Part shown: positions 1 to 4,366 of the stretch, piece by piece | How the letters are laid out: the number at the start of each line of letters is the position of its first letter | Position numbering within the stretch: the stretch's first letter is position 1 | Assembly (NCBI GenBank): GCA_937876055.1 | Contig: CALEIW010000103.1 | Coordinates: 1 to 5,394 of the forward strand | Origin: an uncultured euryarchaeote | GTDB taxonomy: Archaea; Thermoplasmatota; Poseidoniia; Poseidoniales; Thalassarchaeaceae | Reading direction: 5' to 3' | DNA: 5,394 bases | Notes under the pieces: model-generated | What the model was told of the DNA's origin: nothing | Database searches by the model: none | The model's input: only the letters and a program-made list of their open reading frames with translations | Position numbers and translations under genes: made by a program

Positions 1-701
1 TTATCGCCGTAATTACGATGACTTGGGGTAACCTAGCAGCATTAACTAGTGAAAATCCAAAGAGGATGTTGGCCTACTCGAGCGTTGCCCACGCTGGATA
101 CATGCTGGCCGCAATGGCTGCTGTCGGTAGCGGATTAGGTGACTCATCAACAACCGAGTTAGTATTGGTTGCTATCGTCTTCCACCTGACAATTTTGGTT
201 CTGTTCAAACTAGGTGCATTCCTAGTTCTTGGTATGCTTGAGACAGAAGGTCGAAGTCACCGTTTGGAAGACCTTCACGGTCTCGCTCAGCGAGATCCGT
301 TGATTGCAGGTTCGATGTTTATCTTCATGCTAGCATTGGCTGGAGTTCCGCCATTATCCGGATTCCTTTCCAAGTTACTAATGATTAACGGAATCGTAAA
401 TATCAGCGCTGGCACCGGTAGCACATCTGCAGATGGAATTATTCCTTGGGCCGAGACTGTCGACCCGGTATTCTGGCTTGCAATGGCAATTGTATTGAAC
501 AGTGCTCTGTCTCTATTCTACTATCTTCGAATTGGCCTAGTTATGTTCTTTGAAGCTCCTGAAAATGCTAAGCCTCTTAGAAAGGCATTCCATCTTCGGA
601 ACACCATCCTAGTGCTCACAGTACTAACGGTATTCTTCGGTATTGGTTCAGGTGCAGAGTATCTCCTAGACCTCGTTAAGGAAGCCGTTTCTGGTCTTTG
701 A
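1..701 (+). CDS. nuoN: NADH-quinone oxidoreductase subunit N (NuoN/FpoN-like), 5' end missing
   Basis: This is the C-terminal part of an antiporter-like, proton-translocating membrane subunit of respiratory complex I. The frame is already open at base 3 and runs through the ATG at base 18, so that ATG is internal. About 232 residues are visible, and the family is usually near 470-500. Recognisable NuoN blocks, numbered from the visible ATG, are GNLAAL (4-9), KRMLAYSSVAHAGY (15-28), the helix with FKLGAFLVLGM (63-73), GVPPLSGFLSKLLM (109-122), whose lysine (K119) matches the conserved proton-path lysine of the family, and NSALSLFYYLRI (161-172). Several hydrophobic helices follow one another, as expected. 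In complex I operons nuoN is usually the last gene, which fits the unrelated gene and the 86-base gap after it. NuoL and NuoM share the fold, but the NSALSLFYYLR block favours NuoN. Archaeal relatives may use an electron donor other than NADH (FpoN-type); the sequence cannot tell. Confidence 0.93.
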   Translation, partial: IAVITMTWGNLAALTSENPKRMLAYSSVAHAGYMLAAMAAVGSGLGDSSTTELVLVAIVFHLTILVLFKLGAFLVLGMLETEGRSHRLEDLHGLAQRDPLIAGSMFIFMLALAGVPPLSGFLSKLLMINGIVNISAGTGSTSADGIIPWAETVDPVFWLAMAIVLNSALSLFYYLRIGLVMFFEAPENAKPLRKAFHLRNTILVLTVLTVFFGIGSGAEYLLDLVKEAVSGL

Positions 702-787
702 TTCAGTAGAGAGTTAGCCATAATGACCGTTTTCCAGTCCAATCAATAGGGCATGGTTTCACATAGGGGTCTCTAGACCGATGCCCA

Positions 788-1333
788 ATGGCGAGACGGG
801 AGGAGCGTGTGGATACAGAGTTGCTGGCGCGGCTTGAATCTGGTGCCGGCGATAAAATCCGCGTAACCCTCCCGAATAAGAAAATCAACGAAATGTTCGC
901 CATCGCAGACCAAATTCTTGGCGGTCGAAGAGTTAGAGCGGTTTGCGCAGATGGCGAGAGTCGTTTGGCACGTATTCCAGGAAAGATGCGAAGACGCCAA
1001 TGGGTCCGTGAGGGTGACCTAGTAATCGTTCAACCATGGGATTTCCAAGATTCAAGAGCAGATGTAAGGATGCGCTATACAAAGACGCAGTCAATCTATC
1101 TTTCACGAAAAGGTGTCTTGCCTGAGATAGTCGACTTATTCGGAATGACCGACGATCAAATTCATGAACAGGATGATGATTACGAAGTAGTCGAGTCCGG
1201 TGCAGTGGAAGAGGATACAGCAACCGAAGAGGCCGAAGAAGTCGAAGCGGCCGAAGAAGAAGTTGTTGAAGAGCCGAAGAGTTCGACCTTTGCTGATGAC
1301 GACGATGATGATATCGACTCATTCTTCGGGTGA
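788..1333 (+). CDS. eif1A: Translation initiation factor aIF1A with long acidic C-terminal tail
   Basis: This factor (IF1/eIF1A family) binds the A site of the small ribosomal subunit and works with aIF1, aIF2 and aIF5B in start-codon selection and subunit joining. The OB-fold core covers about residues 22-103. It shows the archaeal pattern IRVTLP, DQILGGRRVR, C-DGESRLARIPGKMRR, WVREGDLVIVQPWDFQ and RYTKTQ, followed by LSRKGVLPE (105-113). Archaeal members are usually about 95-115 residues. This one is 181, because residues 120-181 form an acidic, low-complexity tail rich in Glu and Asp that ends in six Asp followed by IDSFFG. The tail recalls the eukaryotic eIF1A tail (DIDDI), which contacts eIF5B. 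The start is well fixed: a TAG lies in frame at 764-766 and the ATG at 788 is the first start after it. A nearby ATG at 781 is out of frame. No Shine-Dalgarno sequence precedes the start. The stop overlaps the RIO1 GTG, so the two are probably co-translated. The family call is firm; the role of the tail is inferred. Confidence 0.96.
   Translation: MARREERVDTELLARLESGAGDKIRVTLPNKKINEMFAIADQILGGRRVRAVCADGESRLARIPGKMRRRQWVREGDLVIVQPWDFQDSRADVRMRYTKTQSIYLSRKGVLPEIVDLFGMTDDQIHEQDDDYEVVESGAVEEDTATEEAEEVEAAEEEVVEEPKSSTFADDDDDDIDSFFG
1231..1266 (+). repeat. Two tandem 18-base units in the aIF1A acidic tail
   Basis: Two adjacent 18-base units start at 1231 and 1249 and share an identical first 11 bases (GGCCGAAGAAG). 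Each unit encodes six mostly acidic residues. A shorter related piece (CCGAAGA) lies just before them. Such in-frame low-complexity DNA can expand or shrink without breaking the gene. It may simply reflect Glu-rich coding rather than a real duplication. Confidence 0.5.
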
Positions 1334-2220
1334 GGAAGATGGCAGATCCCGACTGGGAAGATTTTGACCCAGACGCTCTAATGAGATCGGCCAAGCAACA
1401 TGATTGGATGTCGGAACCACGCTTCAAGCGAATGTTTGAGGAAATCGAAGACAAATTGCAAGGTGTTCTTGGCTCTGGTCAATACGATTGGGTCGATAGG
1501 CGAGTATTCGACGCGGTCTTCGACCGTTCCACTCTGATGTCTTTGCACAAATTGATGCAGGCAGGTGAGATAGAAACTGTCGATTATCCAATCGCTCGCG
1601 GTAAGGAGGCTCACGTTTTTCATGCAACAACAAACCAAGGACCGGCTGCAGTGAAGATTTTCCATACTACAAATGCCGTCTTCAAAAGTCTTGCAAAATA
1701 CATCGATGGTGACCCACGATTCGGTGGATTAAAGCGTCGTCATCGTGAATTGGTAAAGATCTGGGTTCGAAAGGAATACCGCAACCTACGTCGAATGCGG
1801 AAAGCCGGAATCAGGGTTCCTAGACCTAGAGCGGTTCATAACAACGTCTTGGTGATGGATTTAATCGGTGATGAAAGTGAACCTTCCCCTCGCCTCAAGG
1901 ACATAACTATCGATGATCCGAAAGGAGTCTTCGACGACCTTCTTGAGATTCTTGCTGTTTGTTGGCAGACCTGTGACCTTGCTCATGCAGACTTTAGCGA
2001 ATACAACATTCTCTGGTACGATGGCGAACCATGGGTAATTGATGTCGGTCAAGCAGTAGTTAGCGCTCATCCTTCCTCAAATGAGTTCCTAGTTCGAGAT
2101 GTAACTAGATTAGTTCAGTGGATTAATCGACAAGGATACGAGGTAAATCTCGCTGACTCTTTGTTAAGGGTGCTCGAGGAACCAGTTCCAACCTACCCAG
2201 CGCTTTCGGGCGGGGATTAA
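1330..2220 (+). CDS. rio1: RIO1-type serine/threonine protein kinase/ATPase
   Basis: RIO1 proteins are atypical kinases found across archaea and eukaryotes. They act mainly as ATP-driven switches in late maturation of the small ribosomal subunit. The 296-residue protein shows the full active-site set: the ATP-loop motif ARGKEAHVFHA (89-99), the ATP-binding lysine in AAVKIF (K109), the RIO1 signature YIDGDPRF (124-131), KEYRNLRRM (148-156), the hinge region VLVMDLIG (173-180), the catalytic loop HADFSEYN (219-226, catalytic D221 and metal-binding N226), and the metal-binding aspartate in VIDVGQAV (D238), which is the phospho-acceptor in characterised RIO1. The HADxSEYN form and the residues before it separate RIO1 from RIO2. 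No key residue is missing. The chosen start is the GTG at 1330, which forms a GTGA overlap with the aIF1A stop. An in-frame ATG at 1339 is the alternative and would remove only three residues. Coupling with aIF1A and the KH protein fits a joint ribosome role. Confidence 0.96.
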   Translation: MRKMADPDWEDFDPDALMRSAKQHDWMSEPRFKRMFEEIEDKLQGVLGSGQYDWVDRRVFDAVFDRSTLMSLHKLMQAGEIETVDYPIARGKEAHVFHATTNQGPAAVKIFHTTNAVFKSLAKYIDGDPRFGGLKRRHRELVKIWVRKEYRNLRRMRKAGIRVPRPRAVHNNVLVMDLIGDESEPSPRLKDITIDDPKGVFDDLLEILAVCWQTCDLAHADFSEYNILWYDGEPWVIDVGQAVVSAHPSSNEFLVRDVTRLVQWINRQGYEVNLADSLLRVLEEPVPTYPALSGGD

Positions 2221-2245
2221 AACGGGAAGGCGGGTCGCCCGTTTT
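2219..2245 (+). other. Inverted repeat between rio1 and the KH gene, with a competing inner hairpin
   Basis: A perfect 8-base inverted repeat (AAAACGGG at 2219-2226, CCCGTTTT at 2238-2245) spans the whole gap, beginning in the rio1 stop codon and ending one base before the KH GTG start. A shorter stem, CGGG (2231-2234) with CCCG (2238-2241) and loop TCG, would use the same 3' arm, so only one of the two can form. The repeat could be a weak terminator (oligo-T at its end), a translation-control hairpin or an RNA-processing site. The repeat is seen; the function is inferred. Confidence 0.5.
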
Positions 2246-2246
2246 C

Positions 2247-2975
2247 GTGGAACTACTAGCCCGCATACCCAAGGACCGCATAGCGGTGCTAATTGGCAAG
2301 GCTGGGCGTACTCGCAAGATGCTTGAGAAAGCAAGTGGGGCGAGTTTGGAAATCGATTCCCAAACCGGTGATGTATCGGCTATTTGGGAAGTCGATGAAA
2401 TCGATCCAATCCTGAAAATGAAAATGCCTGATGTAATCCGCGCGATTGGGCGTGGACTAGCACCAAATCGCGCGGTAAAATTACTCGATGACGAGGTATT
2501 CCTCCGAATGTACGACATTCGTGAATGGGTAGGACGTCAGCCAAACCAGACACGCCGAATGCGAAGCCGATTAATCGGAAGGAACGGACGCATTCGAAGC
2601 TTAATCGAAGAGATGTCCCAAACTGAGATGGCAATCTATGGTTCTACAGTTTTGGTAATTGGGGACGAAGATGGTCTAGCATTAGCAACCCCTGCAATTG
2701 AGAATATTCTGAATGGAGCCGAACATGGGACAGTCCTACATGGTCTAGAACAAGATCGCAAGCGTATGCGAATACAATCTCGAAGTCTTGACACATATGA
2801 TACCGGTGAAGGATCATCCGATGCCTTCGACGCATTAGTTCCCGGACTCGCCGATGCTCGACGCCGACGTGAACGCAGATTCAAGTCTGCTCAAGTCGAC
2901 CCAGATGACGAGGAAGAAGTCGCTGAGATGTTGGAATTGGCAGATGACGAGTCGATTTCTTACGGCGAAGAGTGA
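2247..2975 (+). CDS. dim2: Two-KH-domain RNA-binding protein, archaeal Dim2/Pno1-like
   Basis: This is an archaeal homologue of eukaryotic Dim2/Pno1, which binds the 3' end of small-subunit rRNA during 40S maturation; an archaeal homologue is also reported to contact aIF2-alpha. KH domain 1 begins near residue 4 and carries IGKAGR (GxxG at 17-20) followed by SGASLEIDSQTGDV (30-43). Then comes the family's linker motif DVIRAIGRGLAPNRAVKLLDD in residues 62-82. KH domain 2 carries LIGRNGRIRSLIEE (GxxG at 111-114), then MAIYGSTVLVIGD (128-140) and LNGAEHGTVLHGLE (155-168), all typical of this family. The conserved part ends near residue 175. A tail of about 65 residues follows, first basic (RRRRERRFK, 205-213) and then acidic (DPDDEEEVAEM, 218-228). 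The start is a GTG just after the hairpin; the frame is open upstream through the rio1 end but I found no better start there. No Shine-Dalgarno sequence is at a useful distance. The third gene of the aIF1A-RIO1-KH group. Confidence 0.92.
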   Translation: MELLARIPKDRIAVLIGKAGRTRKMLEKASGASLEIDSQTGDVSAIWEVDEIDPILKMKMPDVIRAIGRGLAPNRAVKLLDDEVFLRMYDIREWVGRQPNQTRRMRSRLIGRNGRIRSLIEEMSQTEMAIYGSTVLVIGDEDGLALATPAIENILNGAEHGTVLHGLEQDRKRMRIQSRSLDTYDTGEGSSDAFDALVPGLADARRRRERRFKSAQVDPDDEEEVAEMLELADDESISYGEE

Positions 2976-3003
2976 TTTCTCCAGCCGCCACGCCTAAGCG
3001 CAG

Positions 3004-4299
3004 GTGCTTTCTCGACGGGCCGTGAACGTGCTAGAGGAGTGGTACGATTACGAGCGTTTGGTAATCCAAGCGCTCGCCGTAATAATGACATTATTCTGTA
3101 TTGGAGCATTCCTTGGTTCAATGGATTTTTCAAATCCATTATCTGATTTTGTCTACAAATATTATCTCGATCCGATTATTGGAGAATCAACTGGAGATTC
3201 TGGTTACAACATGGTCAACACCATGACCTATGGAATCGTTCTGGCCATGTTCGTCGTAGCAATGTCTGGCTGGTTGAGGCATTTGGGAGTCGATGGCTCA
3301 GACAGAACGCTACTTGCATTACTTCCATTCGTGCTTTGGGCGGCACTGGGAGAGATTGTAGAAGACGCAGAAATGTTTGGCGAATTCTTCTCGGCATGGT
3401 TTGTAAGTCCTGGAGTTCACTTCCAGACCGCTGCTTGGGTAATTATCGCTGGCTGGTTTGGATATTCAATCCATAACTCAGATTCTAGTGATGAAGAAAA
3501 GGCCGAGAATGTAAAATCCGCTTCGATGATTATCATATTCACTCAATTTATAATCTATGCCAATTCAATCGATGGTAAAGTTGACTTCGATATCTCATTG
3601 ATGCTAATCTTCAGCATGATTGCGTTTTTCTCTCCACATATTTTGGAATCCAGCGCTGATGGTTTTGATAATATTCAGCGCACAGTCTACTTTTCAGGAA
3701 TCGGCGGCTGTCTAGTTCTCTTCGGGGCAATTGCATCTTATTTGTCCTCAATCGACATAACTCAAATTGACAATTATCCATACAATTTCGTTGCAATGGT
3801 CGTAGTTATCGGATTCCCAGTAGTACTGTGCTGGTTCATGCTAGAACAAGGAAGAGAGGCCGCCGCAGAATTAGAATCTCAAGGAATAATTGCAGGAATT
3901 TTACCACCTGGAATGAACGAAGATGAATACATGGCACTCGAATCGGAGCAGAAGACTCTGATTGAATCCCTACGACTGAAGGCAACAATGGCATATCCAG
4001 TAGCATTCCTTCCCGTTGCCGGCCAGTTGATGGATGGTGTTGCAACATACATTGGCATCGACTTCTTTGGATACACTGAGAAGCACATAGTATCGGAGGC
4101 AGTGGTGCAATTGTTCGATACCGCACTGACCTTTGCAGTCCTTAAGTTAGGAATTGGAGGAGTTGTATTCTGGTTCTATTCTATGGCCAATTTCGAGTAT
4201 CGTCAACAGCACCTCCGACTATTGATTGGGCTTGCGCTAATGGTCGTTGGAATGGCCCCTGGATTGCGTAATGTCGGGCGATTGATGTTGGGTGTCTAA
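3004..4299 (+). CDS. DUF63 family multipass membrane protein, enlarged form
   Basis: DUF63 is an archaeal membrane protein family with no established function. The family motifs are all present: NTMTYG (72-77), LLPFVLW (106-112), EDAEMF (120-125), SPGVHF (135-140), QLMDGVATYIGIDFFGYTEKH (residues 341-361) and APGLRNVGRL (418-427). About 11 hydrophobic helices can be drawn, roughly at 19-40, 70-91, 102-119, 139-156, 173-189, 197-214, 227-250, 261-280, 327-352, 366-392 and 404-421. The protein is 431 residues, whereas family members are usually nearer 260-300. The surplus lies between the two conserved halves (about 157-327): four extra helices and a charged loop (281-327). E120, D121, D344, E359 and H361 are conserved-looking polar residues near membrane segments and could form a site. 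The start is limited by an in-frame TAA at 2995-2997; the GTG at 3004 is the first candidate, with GTGs at 3022 and 3028 as alternatives. It lies 28 bases after the KH gene in the same direction, probably in the same transcript. Confidence 0.88.
   Translation: MLSRRAVNVLEEWYDYERLVIQALAVIMTLFCIGAFLGSMDFSNPLSDFVYKYYLDPIIGESTGDSGYNMVNTMTYGIVLAMFVVAMSGWLRHLGVDGSDRTLLALLPFVLWAALGEIVEDAEMFGEFFSAWFVSPGVHFQTAAWVIIAGWFGYSIHNSDSSDEEKAENVKSASMIIIFTQFIIYANSIDGKVDFDISLMLIFSMIAFFSPHILESSADGFDNIQRTVYFSGIGGCLVLFGAIASYLSSIDITQIDNYPYNFVAMVVVIGFPVVLCWFMLEQGREAAAELESQGIIAGILPPGMNEDEYMALESEQKTLIESLRLKATMAYPVAFLPVAGQLMDGVATYIGIDFFGYTEKHIVSEAVVQLFDTALTFAVLKLGIGGVVFWFYSMANFEYRQQHLRLLIGLALMVVGMAPGLRNVGRLMLGV
3120..3140 (+). 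repeat. Perfect 9-base inverted repeat with 3-base loop inside the DUF63 gene
   Basis: AATGGATTT (3120-3128), loop TTC, and AAATCCATT (3132-3140) form a perfect hairpin about 115 bases into the DUF63 coding region, over codons 39-46. A 9-base perfect stem with such a tight loop is not expected often by chance in a window of this size. It could slow ribosomes after the first membrane helix or be a processing site, but it may also be fortuitous. Confidence 0.5.
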
Positions 4300-4319
4300 T
4301 CCCGACATCTACGATGTCG
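4271..4319 (+). other. Overlapping inverted repeats at the DUF63-mccB junction
   Basis: CGACATC (4303-4309) and GATGTCG (4313-4319) form a perfect 7-base stem with loop TAC, starting just after the DUF63 stop. The same segment CCCGACAT (4301-4308) also pairs perfectly with ATGTCGGG (4271-4278) inside the end of the DUF63 gene. The two structures exclude each other, as in terminator/antiterminator pairs. No long T-run follows, so a simple terminator is not well supported. If mccB starts at the upstream GTG (4292), the 3' hairpin would lie in coding sequence. Confidence 0.45.
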
Positions 4320-4366
4320 TCTCCATTGGATTCAAAGTTCGCCGGCATTCTCGCGGGTTGATTGCG

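Noticed and set aside
18..20. ATG at base 18 as the true start of the nuoN-like gene
   Set aside because: The frame stays open to the window edge and the residues after it match the middle of NuoN, so the gene begins outside the window.
723..749. Tiny open frame of 8 codons starting at ATG 723
   Set aside because: It is too short, has no ribosome-binding site and has no sign of coding.
702..787. Promoter for the aIF1A cluster in the gap after nuoN
   Set aside because: A promoter is expected here, but I see no convincing archaeal TATA box or BRE. Only weak AT-rich pieces (near 720-724 and 758-764) and a short GGTC-TCTA-GACC inverted repeat (768-779) are present.
1332..1341. GAGGAAG before ATG 1339 as a ribosome-binding site for an alternative rio1 start
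   Set aside because: It directly touches the ATG, leaving no spacer, so it does not support that start; the GTG at 1330 with stop-start overlap is preferred.
933..1454. Open frame of 173 codons on the - strand opposite aIF1A and the rio1 start
   Set aside because: It is a shadow of the acidic-tail codons, its product is an odd Arg/Leu/His-rich sequence with no recognisable domain, and both + strand genes beneath it are certain.
2227..2232. GGAAGG-like purine stretch near 2225-2230 as a Shine-Dalgarno site for the KH gene
   Set aside because: It lies about 16 bases before the GTG, too far for normal use, and inside the hairpin loop region.
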